A stretch of DNA of 11,744 nucleotides from an uncultured Sphingomonadales bacterium (GTDB lineage: Bacteria; Pseudomonadota; Alphaproteobacteria; Sphingomonadales; Sphingomonadaceae). The stretch is from NCBI GenBank assembly GCA_937898525.1, contig CALCBC010000094.1, positions 1 through 11,744 on the forward strand, written 5' to 3'. Shown piece by piece: positions 6,356 to 11,744 of the stretch (the first letter of the stretch is position 1; every line of letters begins with the position of its first letter). Below the pieces are notes generated by a model, which worked only from the letters and a program-made list of their open reading frames with translations, made no database searches and was not told the DNA's origin. Made by a program: the position numbers and the translations under genes.

Positions 6356-7038
6356 TGAGCCGCCTCGAAGCGCCGCGCGGCGCGGATGATCGCGTCGTTG
6401 TCGTGAACGAACTTCCCGGGCGCCTTCTCCCCCGAGAAATGCAGCGCGGCCGCGGCGACCGCGCGGGCGTCGATCGACCGGAAGCGCCGCCGCTGGCCAT
6501 GCAGCAGCAGATCCGTCAGCGGGCTGGCGAGGATGGCCAGCCGTTCGAGCGCGCGCCGGTCGCCGCTCCGCCGACCGCGCAACAGCCCCGGCCGCAGGAT
6601 GTCGAGGCGGCGGAAGCGCAACCTGGCCACGCCCGCCTCCACTTCCCCCTTCACGCGCAGGTAGAACGTCCTGCTGAGCAGGTCGGCGCCAACCGAGGAC
6701 ACGAGCACGAAGTTCGCGACCTCGAGCTCGCGAGCGGCCTTCGCCAGCGACAGCACCAAGTCGTGATCGACCGCGCGAAACGCCTCCTCACTGCCGGCCT
6801 TGCGCATCGTCGTGCCGAGTGCGCAGATCAGCGCGTCGGGCCTTATCGCCGCCAGCGCCTCGCCCCACCCTGCCGGCTCGGCGACCATCATCTCCATGCG
6901 AACACCGCGCGGGATCGGCGCCTCGCGCCGCGTCAGCGCGACGAGGCGGATCGACGGATGGCTTGCGACGGCCTGCATCGCCCGTGTGCCGACCAGCCCG
7001 GTCGCCCCGGCGAGCAGGACGACACGCGGCTCAGACAT
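6352..7038 (-). CDS. Atypical SDR / NAD(P)-binding oxidoreductase-like protein
   Basis: A 228-residue Rossmann-fold protein of the atypical short-chain dehydrogenase group (NAD(P)H-binding, HTATIP2/YwnB-like). The nucleotide-binding loop GATGLVG is at 11-17. The segment ICALGTTMRKAGSEEAFRAV (71-90) followed by DHD is characteristic of this subgroup. A possible catalytic set is Ser114/Ser115 with Tyr126 and Lys130 (YLRVK), so a YxxxK motif is kept. Whether it is an enzyme or a regulatory NAD(P) sensor cannot be decided. The start ATG at 7038 lies 8 bases inside the end of the dGTPase-like gene and the stop overlaps the DUF938 start, so it is the middle gene of a coupled three-gene unit. The substrate is unknown. 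Confidence 0.82.
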   Translation of the reverse strand: MSEPRVVLLAGATGLVGTRAMQAVASHPSIRLVALTRREAPIPRGVRMEMMVAEPAGWGEALAAIRPDALICALGTTMRKAGSEEAFRAVDHDLVLSLAKAARELEVANFVLVSSVGADLLSRTFYLRVKGEVEAGVARLRFRRLDILRPGLLRGRRSGDRRALERLAILASPLTDLLLHGQRRRFRSIDARAVAAAALHFSGEKAPGKFVHDNDAIIRAARRFEAAQ

Positions 7039-8191
7039 TCGACAGTGCGCCCGGGACCTGGCCGAATATCTGGCGATAACGCTCGATCGCGTAACGGTCG
7101 GTCATGCCGGCGATGAAATCGGCGATGTGACGGCTGCGCGCCGGCTCCTCGGCGGGCAGGCGCTCGAGCCACGATTCCGGCAGCAGCTCGGGCTGCTGGT
7201 GGTAAGCCGCGAACAGGCGGGCGATGACCGAGCGGGCGCGCTCGGCCGTCGCCAGCTGCTCCTCGTGGTAATAGAGGTTGCGGTAGAGGAAGGTCTTCAG
7301 CTCGCGCTCGTGCGTCGCCATCTCGGGCGAGAAGGCGACCAGTGCACGCCCCGCATCGTGCACCTCGTCGATCGACGTTACCCCGGCGAGGTTGCGACGG
7401 GCCGTCTCAAGGACGTCGTTGACCATCTCGCCGATCTGCTGGCGGACCAGCTCGCGCAGCAGCGTCTCGCGCGGGCTGTTCGGGAAGCGCCGCTCGACCC
7501 CGCGCCAGGCCTGCGCGACGAAGTCCAGTTCGAGCAGCGCGTCGAGCTGCAGGAAGCCCGACCGCAGGCCATCGTCGATGTCGTGGTTGTCGTAGGCGAT
7601 GTCGTCCGCCAGCGCGGCGACCTGCGCCTCGAGCGAGGGCCAGCGCGCGAGCTCGAGCGGGAAGTCGGCATCGAGTTCAGCGAGTGCCCAGCCTGGTTCG
7701 ATCACCGGCCCGTTGTGCTTGGCCAGCCCCTCGAGCGATTCCCAGCTCAGGTTGAGGCCGGGAATCCCGCAATAGGGACTGTCGAGCCGCATCAGCACGC
7801 GCAGACAATGCTCGTTGTGGTCGAACCCGCCGCTGTCGCCAAGCGCGCTGTCGAGCGCCTTCTCGCCGGAATGGCCGAACGGCGGATGGCCGATATCGTG
7901 TGCAAGGCACAGCGTTTCGGCGAGGTCTTCGTCGAGGTGCAGCGCCCGCGCGATCACGCGGCCGATCTGCGCGACCTCGAGGCTATGCGTCAGCCGGACC
8001 CGGAAATGATCGCCGTCGGGGGCGATGAATACCTGCGTCTTGCCGGCGAGGCGGCGGAACGCGATCGAATGGATGATCCGGTCGCGGTCGCGCTGGAAGG
8101 CCGTGCGCGGCCCGCGGCTGCCCTCCTGCCCCTGCTCGAACTCGCGGCCGCGCGAGCGGGCGGGATCGGCGGCGTAAGGGGCGCGCGGCAT
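7031..8191 (-). CDS. dgt: Deoxyguanosinetriphosphate triphosphohydrolase-like protein (HD domain)
   Basis: A 386-residue protein of the dGTPase family, which splits dNTPs into deoxynucleoside and triphosphate and so tunes nucleotide pools in the cytoplasm. It has the N-terminal signature APYAADPARSRGR, FQRDRDRIIHSIAFRRL (32-48), and the metal-binding HD set His69 (RLTHSLEV), His98-Asp99 (CLAHDIGHPPFGH) and Asp197 (ADDIAYDNHD). The ATG at 8191 is chosen because family similarity begins within a few residues; an in-frame ATG at 8251 would add 20 residues, but it lies in the end of the intergenic repeat (TTGGATGAG) and gives low-complexity sequence. No clear Shine-Dalgarno precedes 8191. The SDR gene overlaps its 3' end by 8 bases. 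The gene belongs to the dGTPase-like type-2 group by appearance; actual dNTP preference is not readable from sequence. Confidence 0.93.
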   Translation of the reverse strand: MPRAPYAADPARSRGREFEQGQEGSRGPRTAFQRDRDRIIHSIAFRRLAGKTQVFIAPDGDHFRVRLTHSLEVAQIGRVIARALHLDEDLAETLCLAHDIGHPPFGHSGEKALDSALGDSGGFDHNEHCLRVLMRLDSPYCGIPGLNLSWESLEGLAKHNGPVIEPGWALAELDADFPLELARWPSLEAQVAALADDIAYDNHDIDDGLRSGFLQLDALLELDFVAQAWRGVERRFPNSPRETLLRELVRQQIGEMVNDVLETARRNLAGVTSIDEVHDAGRALVAFSPEMATHERELKTFLYRNLYYHEEQLATAERARSVIARLFAAYHQQPELLPESWLERLPAEEPARSRHIADFIAGMTDRYAIERYRQIFGQVPGALSNV

Positions 8192-8242
8192 GGCCGCGCT
8201 GGTAGGGCGTGTTCGGCGGCGTTGCAACGGAGGAGGAAGGAG

Positions 8243-8381
8243 CTCATCCAAGCTTCGCTATCCTTCTCCTGTGAACGGGAGAAGGCCCCTGGCGCTACCG
8301 CGGCGCCCTTCTTCTCCCGCTCGGGGGAAGGGTACGCAGACTTGGGGTCTGCGAAGCAGGCCCTCGTCGGAGTTGGATGAG
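8243..8381. repeat. 139-bp structured intergenic repeat with nested hairpins
   Basis: The element is bounded by CTCATCCAA (8243-8251) and its exact inverse TTGGATGAG (8373-8381). Inside are, in order: CCTTCTCC/GGAGAAGG (8262-8269, 8278-8285; 8 bp), GGCGC/GCGCC (8291-8295, 8303-8307; 5 bp), CTTCTCCCG/CGGGGGAAG (8311-8319, 8322-8330; one wobble, so a real loop of about 4) and CGCAGAC/GTCTGCG (8335-8341, 8347-8353; 7 bp, loop 5). It carries no coding potential that I trust. It sits 5 bases after the racemase stop and ends 51 bases before the dgt start. The form resembles the dispersed CTTCTCCC/GGATGAG palindromic repeats I associate with alphaproteobacterial chromosomes; only one copy lies in the window, so repeat status is inferred. 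Confidence 0.65.
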
Positions 8382-8386
8382 GGTCG

Positions 8387-9082
8387 CTACCCCTCCCCGA
8401 GGATCCACTCCGCTGCCTTCTCCGCGTGGAGGCGGGTCGAATCATAGATCGGCAGCACGTTGGCGTCGACGTCGACCACCAGCTCAAGCTCGGTGCAGGC
8501 CAGCACGATGGCCTCGGCGCCGTCCTGCTCCTTGACGGTGATCATCGTCTTGAGCGCGCGCTCGGCGTCGCGGGTCACCTTGCCGACGATCAGCTCGTCG
8601 TAGATGATCCGGTCGAGCGTCTCGACGTTGTCGAGATCGGGCGGCAGCAGGTCGATTCCGTGAGCGACCAGCCGGCGGCGGTAGAAGCTCTCGGTCATCA
8701 CGTTGCTTGTGCCGAACAGCGCCGCGCTCTTGACCCCGTCCCGCGCCATGCGCTCGCCGACGCATTCGGCGATGTGCAGCACCGGGATGTCGACCGCGGC
8801 AGCGACCTGGTCGTAGACCCGGTGCATCGAGTTCGCGCCGATTACCAGCGCGGTGGCGCCGATCCGTTCGAGCCCCTGTGCGGATTCGATCAGGATCCCG
8901 GCTGCCCGGTCCCAGTCCGGGCTCTCGCGCAGCCCGTGCAGCCGGGCGAAGTCGAGGCTCTCGATCAGCAGCGGCGCGCTCGAGCCGTGATTGGCCTTCT
9001 GCTGCACAATGCGGTTGATGTGCTCGTAGTAGGTCCGGGTCGAGACCCAGCTCATCCCGCCGATCAGGCCCAGCTTGCGCAC
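8387..9082 (-). CDS. Aspartate/glutamate racemase-family protein, altered active site
   Basis: A 231-residue cytoplasmic protein of the Asp/Glu racemase superfamily (PF01177), close in layout to E. coli YgeA. The start is GTG at 9082, opening MRKLGLIGGMSWVSTRTYY, set by GAGGGA 6 bases upstream; an in-frame ATG further upstream at 9157 adds 25 residues of unlikely sequence. The second catalytic site is intact (LACTELELV, Cys196). At the first, where classical members have Cys and YgeA has Thr83, this protein has Ala83 (VIGANSMHRV). The C-terminal YDSTRLHAEKAAEW helix is typical and the length is normal, so the gene is not truncated. Racemase activity, which uses two acid/base residues, is therefore uncertain; a related isomerase, decarboxylase or one-sided reaction is possible. 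It is a separate gene, with repeats on both sides. Confidence 0.88.
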   Translation of the reverse strand: MRKLGLIGGMSWVSTRTYYEHINRIVQQKANHGSSAPLLIESLDFARLHGLRESPDWDRAAGILIESAQGLERIGATALVIGANSMHRVYDQVAAAVDIPVLHIAECVGERMARDGVKSAALFGTSNVMTESFYRRRLVAHGIDLLPPDLDNVETLDRIIYDELIVGKVTRDAERALKTMITVKEQDGAEAIVLACTELELVVDVDANVLPIYDSTRLHAEKAAEWILGEG

Positions 9083-9088
9083 CGCGAT

Positions 9089-9094
9089 TCCCTC
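9089..9094 (-). promoter_or_regulatory. Shine-Dalgarno sequence that fixes the racemase start
   Basis: On the minus strand GAGGGA ends 6 bases before the GTG at 9082. It decides between that GTG and the upstream in-frame ATG at 9157, which has no such sequence and lies within a hairpin-forming region. Confidence 0.6.
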
Positions 9095-9128
9095 ATTGCC
9101 CGGCCGCCGGGGCCGCCTTGTCAGGGCG

Positions 9129-9157
9129 TTTATCGCGAAAATTTCCGCAGCGCACAA
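9129..9157 (-). promoter_or_regulatory. Weak sigma-70-like promoter candidate for the racemase gene
   Basis: On the minus strand TTGTGC (9157-9152), a 17-base spacer and GATAAA (9134-9129) match the consensus boxes at three and four of six positions. The spacing is right and transcription would start about 40 bases before the GTG. The match is modest and may be chance. Confidence 0.3.
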
Positions 9158-9172
9158 TGAGCGCAGTGCGCT
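9149..9172. other. Hairpin upstream of the racemase gene
   Basis: AGCGCAC (9149-9155) and GTGCGCT (9166-9172) pair exactly over 7 bp with a 10-base loop; TTTT follows on the plus strand (9173-9176). No plus-strand gene precedes it that would need a terminator. On the minus strand it overlaps the -35 part of the promoter candidate, so it could be an operator-like dyad rather than an RNA hairpin. Confidence 0.3.
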
Positions 9173-9235
9173 TTTTGGCGTGGGCGCTGCGGTTCGGGCC
9201 GTGATTGTTGCCGCGGGCCTTCCGCCCCTTCCCCG

Positions 9236-9307
9236 CCCGTCGTGAGCCTGTCGAAGGACGCCAGCGCCCCGCTTGCGTGGTTCGACAAGCTAGCCACGAG
9301 CGACGGG
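9236..9307. repeat. Imperfect inverted repeat with TCGTGAGCCTGTCGAAGG / TTCGACAAGCTAGCCACGA arms
   Basis: The left arm CCCGTCGTGAGCCTGTCGAA (9236-9255) and the right arm from CGTGGTTCGACAAGC (9276-9290) through CCACGAGCGACGGG (9294-9307) are mostly complementary, with a few inserted bases in the right arm. This is the familiar sphingomonad-style intergenic sequence built on TTCGACAAGCT(C)nnCCACGAG; that statement is from general familiarity, not a search. It is part of the 328-base non-coding stretch at 9083-9410, which otherwise holds only the promoter candidate, a hairpin and the two palindromes. Confidence 0.6.
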
Positions 9308-9310
9308 AGG

Positions 9311-9333
9311 AAAAGAGGGACTGTCCCTCTTTT
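9311..9333. repeat. 23-bp perfect palindrome, copy 1
   Basis: AAAAGAGGGAC, a central T, then the exact inverse GTCCCTCTTTT. One further G/C pair extends it on each side (9310, 9334). As RNA it gives a 10-bp stem with a CTG loop and a T-run on either strand, so it could act as a bidirectional terminator. An identical copy starts 59 bases further on. Confidence 0.85.
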
Positions 9334-9369
9334 CAAGCCACCCCCGCCCCGGAAGCGCCGGCGGCGGAG

Positions 9370-9392
9370 AAAAGAGGGACTGTCCCTCTTTT
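9370..9392. repeat. 23-bp perfect palindrome, copy 2, probable terminator for pntB
   Basis: The sequence is identical to the copy at 9311-9333. It begins 18 bases beyond the pntB stop on the minus strand, and read in that direction the stem is followed by TTTT, so it is well placed to end the pnt operon transcript. The dual nature (repeat and terminator) is inferred from sequence and position. Confidence 0.75.
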
Positions 9393-9410
9393 TCGCGACG
9401 CCCGCGGCCC

Positions 9411-10922
9411 CTAGTGCGCCAGTGCCTTGTTGATTTCCTCGACCATCTTCTTGGCGTCGCTGAGCAGCATCATCGTCTGGTCGAGATAGAACACGTCGTT
9501 GTCGACGCCCGCATAGCCGACCCCGCCCATCGAACGCTTGATGAACATGATCGTCTTGGCCTTCTCGACGTCGAAGACCGGCATGCCGTAGATCGGCGAG
9601 CCCTTGTCGGTCTTGGCGGCCGGGTTGACCACGTCGTTGGCGCCGATGATGAACGCCACGTCGGCCTGGGCGAACTCGGAGTTGATGTCCTCGAGCTCGA
9701 ACACCTCGTCGTAGGGCACTTTGGCCTCGGCGAGCAGCACGTTCATGTGCCCGGGCATGCGGCCGGCGACCGGGTGGATCGCGTATTTCACGTTGACGCC
9801 CTCAGCCTTGAGCAGGTCGGCCATCTCGCGCAGCGCGTGCTGCGCCTGGGCCACGGCCATGCCGTAGCCGGGGATGATGATGACGGTCTCGGCCTGCTTG
9901 AGCATGAACGCCGCGTCCTCGGCGCTGCCCTGCTTGTAGGGGCGCTGCTCCTTCGCCTCGCCGCCCGAACTCGATTCCGCGCCAAAGCCGCCGGCTATCA
10001 CGCTGATGAAGCTGCGGTTCATCGCGCGGCACATGATGTAGCTGAGGATCGCGCCCGAGCTGCCGACCAGCGCGCCGGTAATGATCATCGCGGTGTTGTG
10101 CAGCGTGAAGCCCATCGCCGCCGCGGCCCAGCCCGAGTACGAGTTGAGCATCGAGACCACCACCGGCATGTCCGCCCCGCCGATCGGGATGATCAGCAGG
10201 AAGCCGATCGCGAAGGCGAGCGCGACGATGATCCAGAACAGCACGTTCTCGCCGGGGCCGGCAGCGTTCGAGTGCGCGTAGGAGGCGGTCAGCGCGAGGA
10301 TCGCGGCGAGCGTGCCGAGGTTGATCACGTGTCGCGCGGGCAGCAGGATCGGCTTGCCGCTCATGTTGCCGTTGAGCTTGGCGAAGGCGATCACCGAGCC
10401 GGAGAAGGTGATTGCGCCGATCGCGGCGCCGAGCGCCATCTCGATCCGGCTGACAGCCAGGATATTGCCGTCGAGCCCGAGGATGTCGAAGGCGCCCGGG
10501 TTGAGGAACGCCGCTCCCGCGACGAGCACCGCGGCGAGGCCGACCAGCGAGTGGAACGCCGCGACGAGCTGCGGCATCGCGGTCATCTGGATACGGCGGG
10601 CGGTGGTCAGACCGATGATGGCGCCGATGGCGATGGCTGCAAGAATTTCGCCAAATGAGAAATAGTCAGGCCAGCCTTCAGATCCATCGGGCGGCCCGAT
10701 AACAGGGAAATGCGTGACCAGCGTCGTCACCACCGCGATCAGCATGCCAGCCATGCCGAAGCGGTTGCCGCGGCGGCTGCTCGCCGGAGACGACAGCCCG
10801 CGCAGCGCGAGTATGAAGCACACGCCGGCAACGAGGTAGGCCAGCGCCACCCACGGGTTCACCGCGTGCGCGGCATCGGCGACGATGCTCAGGTCGGTCG
10901 TGTTGGTCGGTGGAAGGATCAC
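9411..10922 (-). CDS. pntB: NAD(P)+ transhydrogenase subunit beta
   Basis: A 503-residue inner-membrane protein with the transmembrane dII part and the cytoplasmic NADP(H)-binding dIII domain. The enzyme uses the proton gradient to make NADPH from NADH. About nine helices are followed by dIII with GYGMAVAQ (352-359), HPVAGRMPGHMNVLLAEA (383-400), GANDVVNP (427-434) and KRSMGGVGYAGVDNDVF (462-478). Proton-path residues are kept: His124 in AFHSLVG (E. coli beta-His91) and Asp251/Asn260 in ADMPVVVSMLN. The start is GTG at 10922, with AGGAG 10 bases upstream and 4 bases after the PntA2 stop. It adds some 30 residues over E. coli; an in-frame GTG at codon 21 (VNPWVALAYL) is the alternative. It is the last gene of the operon and is followed by a palindromic terminator candidate. 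Confidence 0.96.
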   Translation of the reverse strand: MILPPTNTTDLSIVADAAHAVNPWVALAYLVAGVCFILALRGLSSPASSRRGNRFGMAGMLIAVVTTLVTHFPVIGPPDGSEGWPDYFSFGEILAAIAIGAIIGLTTARRIQMTAMPQLVAAFHSLVGLAAVLVAGAAFLNPGAFDILGLDGNILAVSRIEMALGAAIGAITFSGSVIAFAKLNGNMSGKPILLPARHVINLGTLAAILALTASYAHSNAAGPGENVLFWIIVALAFAIGFLLIIPIGGADMPVVVSMLNSYSGWAAAAMGFTLHNTAMIITGALVGSSGAILSYIMCRAMNRSFISVIAGGFGAESSSGGEAKEQRPYKQGSAEDAAFMLKQAETVIIIPGYGMAVAQAQHALREMADLLKAEGVNVKYAIHPVAGRMPGHMNVLLAEAKVPYDEVFELEDINSEFAQADVAFIIGANDVVNPAAKTDKGSPIYGMPVFDVEKAKTIMFIKRSMGGVGYAGVDNDVFYLDQTMMLLSDAKKMVEEINKALAH

Positions 10923-10926
10923 GCGC

Positions 10927-11208
10927 TCAGCGCTCCTTCTTCTTGTACATCGCCAGCATCCGCGCGGTGACCGCGAACCCGCCGAAGATGTTGACGCTGG
11001 CCAGCACCACGCCGAGCAGTCCCAGCCACTTGGCCGCCGGACTGTCCGCGCCCGCTGCGGCGATAAGCGCGCCGACGATGATCACGCTCGAGATCGCGTT
11101 GGTCACCGCCATCAGCGGCGTGTGCAGCGCCGGGGTGACCGACCAGACGACGTAGTAGCCGACGAAGCACGCCAGCACGAAGATCGACAGGATGGTGACG
11201 AAGTCCAT
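10927..11208 (-). CDS. pntA2: NAD(P)+ transhydrogenase subunit alpha part 2 (membrane segment)
   Basis: A 93-residue protein with three or four helices, equal to the C-terminal membrane part of E. coli PntA. In many alphaproteobacteria alpha is split into a soluble NAD(H)-binding PntA1 and this short piece, which joins PntB to form the proton channel. The diagnostic stretch is VWSVTPALHTPLMAVTNAIS (21-40), then SVIIVGALIA; a third helix LGLLGVVLASVNIFGGF ends in the basic tail MYKKKER. The ATG at 11208 follows GGAGG by 9 bases and comes one base after the stop of the 45-residue gene; an earlier in-frame start at 11262 would run through that gene in another frame. PntA1 is not directly upstream, which is unusual. 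Confidence 0.93.
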   Translation of the reverse strand: MDFVTILSIFVLACFVGYYVVWSVTPALHTPLMAVTNAISSVIIVGALIAAAGADSPAAKWLGLLGVVLASVNIFGGFAVTARMLAMYKKKER

Positions 11209-11209
11209 G

Positions 11210-11347
11210 TCAGCGCGCCTCCGCCCGGTTGTCGCGTTCGGCCATGTCGCTACCCACGGCATAGCCGCCGCGGTAAGCCAGCATGGCGATACCGATGATG
11301 GCGAGGACGATCAGGATCGAGGCCACCGCCCACCTGGCCGTGTTCAT
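11210..11347 (-). CDS. 45-residue single-helix membrane protein in the pnt operon
   Basis: The family is not recognised. The 45-residue frame MNTARWAVASILIVLAIIGI and following has one transmembrane helix (about residues 6-24) and a hydrophilic tail with YRGGYAVGSDMAERDN. The short basic N-terminus (Arg5) would stay in the cytoplasm or, if the helix acts as a signal anchor, the charged tail would face the other side. Its ATG overlaps the TGA of the VOC gene (ATGA, 11344-11347), and its TGA is one base from the PntA2 start, with the PntA2 Shine-Dalgarno sequence inside its last codons. This tight packing strongly suggests it is translated with the operon. A small accessory subunit of the transhydrogenase is an attractive guess, but only position supports it. 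Confidence 0.7.
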   Translation of the reverse strand: MNTARWAVASILIVLAIIGIAMLAYRGGYAVGSDMAERDNRAEAR

Positions 11348-11744
11348 GGCGCGTCCGTCACTTCGACGATCTCGATCGGATTGCCCTCGGGATCCTTGAC
11401 GAACATCACCTTGATGCCGAGCGGGGCGACCTCGGTGATATCAACGTCGGGTGTCACGCCCTTGGCGAGCAGCGCGGCCTTGGTCGCTTCGATGTCCTGC
11501 ACCTGCAGCATGAGTTGCCCCGGCCCGCGGACCATAAGGTGCGCCGGCGGCGTGCCGCGCTCCGGACCTGGCGTGGAATTGGCCATCTGGACCAGCTCGA
11601 TTCCCTGGTTGCCGTTCTTCAGCCAGCGGAAGTGCATCGCCTCGCCCAGAGGCACGTCCTTCACCACCTCGAAATCGAGCACGTCGACGTAGAACCGGGT
11701 GACGGCTTCGATGTCGGCGACCGAATAGGCCGACATGAAGTGGC
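11344..11744 (-). CDS. VOC / glyoxalase-bleomycin-resistance family protein, 5' end cut
   Basis: A single vicinal-oxygen-chelate domain protein. The frame is open to the window edge; an ATG at 11736 exists, but the preceding in-frame codons read His-Phe, and a His at that point is the usual first-strand metal ligand, so the true start is probably beyond 11744. From that Met, 130 residues follow: SVADIEAVTRFYVDVLDFEV, IELVQ with Glu47, GQLMLQVQDIEA with Gln74, and the typical C-terminal FVKDPEGNPIEIVEV with Glu122. Such proteins bind a divalent metal and act as glyoxalases, dioxygenases, epimerases or resistance proteins; the specific role is unknown. Its stop overlaps the start of the 45-residue gene, tying it to the pnt operon, where a VOC gene is not expected. 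Confidence 0.85.
   Translation of the reverse strand, partial: HFMSAYSVADIEAVTRFYVDVLDFEVVKDVPLGEAMHFRWLKNGNQGIELVQMANSTPGPERGTPPAHLMVRGPGQLMLQVQDIEATKAALLAKGVTPDVDITEVAPLGIKVMFVKDPEGNPIEIVEVTDAP

Noticed and set aside
8192..8251. Longer dgt product starting at ATG 8251
   Set aside because: That ATG is part of the repeat end TTGGATGAG, and the extra 20 residues are low-complexity; family similarity begins just after ATG 8191.
6800..8380. Open frame of 526 codons on the plus strand opposite dgt and its flanks
   Set aside because: It covers the dGTPase-like gene and the end of the SDR gene on the other strand, continues through the repeat, and has no recognisable domain; explained as a GC-bias shadow.
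9083..9157. Longer racemase product starting at ATG 9157
   Set aside because: The added 25 residues do not resemble the family, while GTG 9082 has a GAGGGA at the right distance and gives the expected LGLIGGMSW start.
8243..9392. CRISPR-like array suggested by several repeats within about 1.1 kb
   Set aside because: The repeats are of three unrelated sequences; only one is present twice, and there is no regular repeat-spacer pattern or cas gene.

Overview
The window looks like chromosomal DNA from a GC-rich alphaproteobacterium, most probably a sphingomonad (Sphingomonadales). The clues are the dGTPase-like protein with an APYAxDPxxSRGR-type N-terminus, a DUF938 methyltransferase, an entericidin behind an EcfG-like promoter, a transhydrogenase split into alpha and beta parts, and intergenic palindromes of the kind I associate with sphingomonad genomes. 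The taxonomic call is inference from protein style. No rRNA, tRNA, CRISPR array or insertion sequence was found.

Layout. 1-115 (minus): N-terminus of an EamA/DMT permease that runs off the left edge. 116-255: divergent intergenic region with an AT-rich patch. 256-2653 (plus): a two-gene unit with an O-antigen ligase/polymerase-like membrane protein and an Aur1/Ipt1-like PAP2 phosphatase/transferase. It has lower GC and different codon use from its surroundings. 2717-4252 (plus): a CpaF-type secretion/pilus ATPase with no other tad genes nearby. 4284-4514 (minus): a small two-helix membrane protein. 4588-5502 (plus): a complete EamA/DMT transporter. 5564-5692 (plus): an entericidin-like 42-residue lipoprotein with its own probable stress promoter and a good intrinsic terminator. 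5759-8191 (minus): three overlapping genes, dGTPase-like protein, then an atypical SDR, then a DUF938 methyltransferase. 8243-8381: a structured repeat with nested hairpins. 8387-9082 (minus): an Asp/Glu racemase-family protein lacking one of the two usual catalytic residues. 9083-9410: non-coding, with an imperfect inverted repeat and two copies of a 23-bp palindrome. 9411-11744 (minus): an operon with a VOC/glyoxalase-family protein (5' end cut), a 45-residue single-helix protein, the membrane part of transhydrogenase alpha (PntA2), and PntB.

How the genes work together. The pnt genes build the proton-driven NAD(P)+ transhydrogenase; the dinucleotide-binding alpha part (PntA1) is not in the window and would be expected upstream of 11744. 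The dgt-SDR-DUF938 genes are tightly packed and probably co-transcribed, but share no obvious pathway. The ligase/PAP2 pair plausibly acts on lipid-linked glycans or lipid head groups in the envelope. The rest is ordinary chromosomal gene content. I see no convincing defence system or wholly new multi-gene system. The points most worth a second look are the ligase/PAP2 pair, the VOC and 45-residue genes inside the pnt operon, the residue-83 change in the racemase, the EcfG-like promoter, and the three kinds of intergenic repeat.
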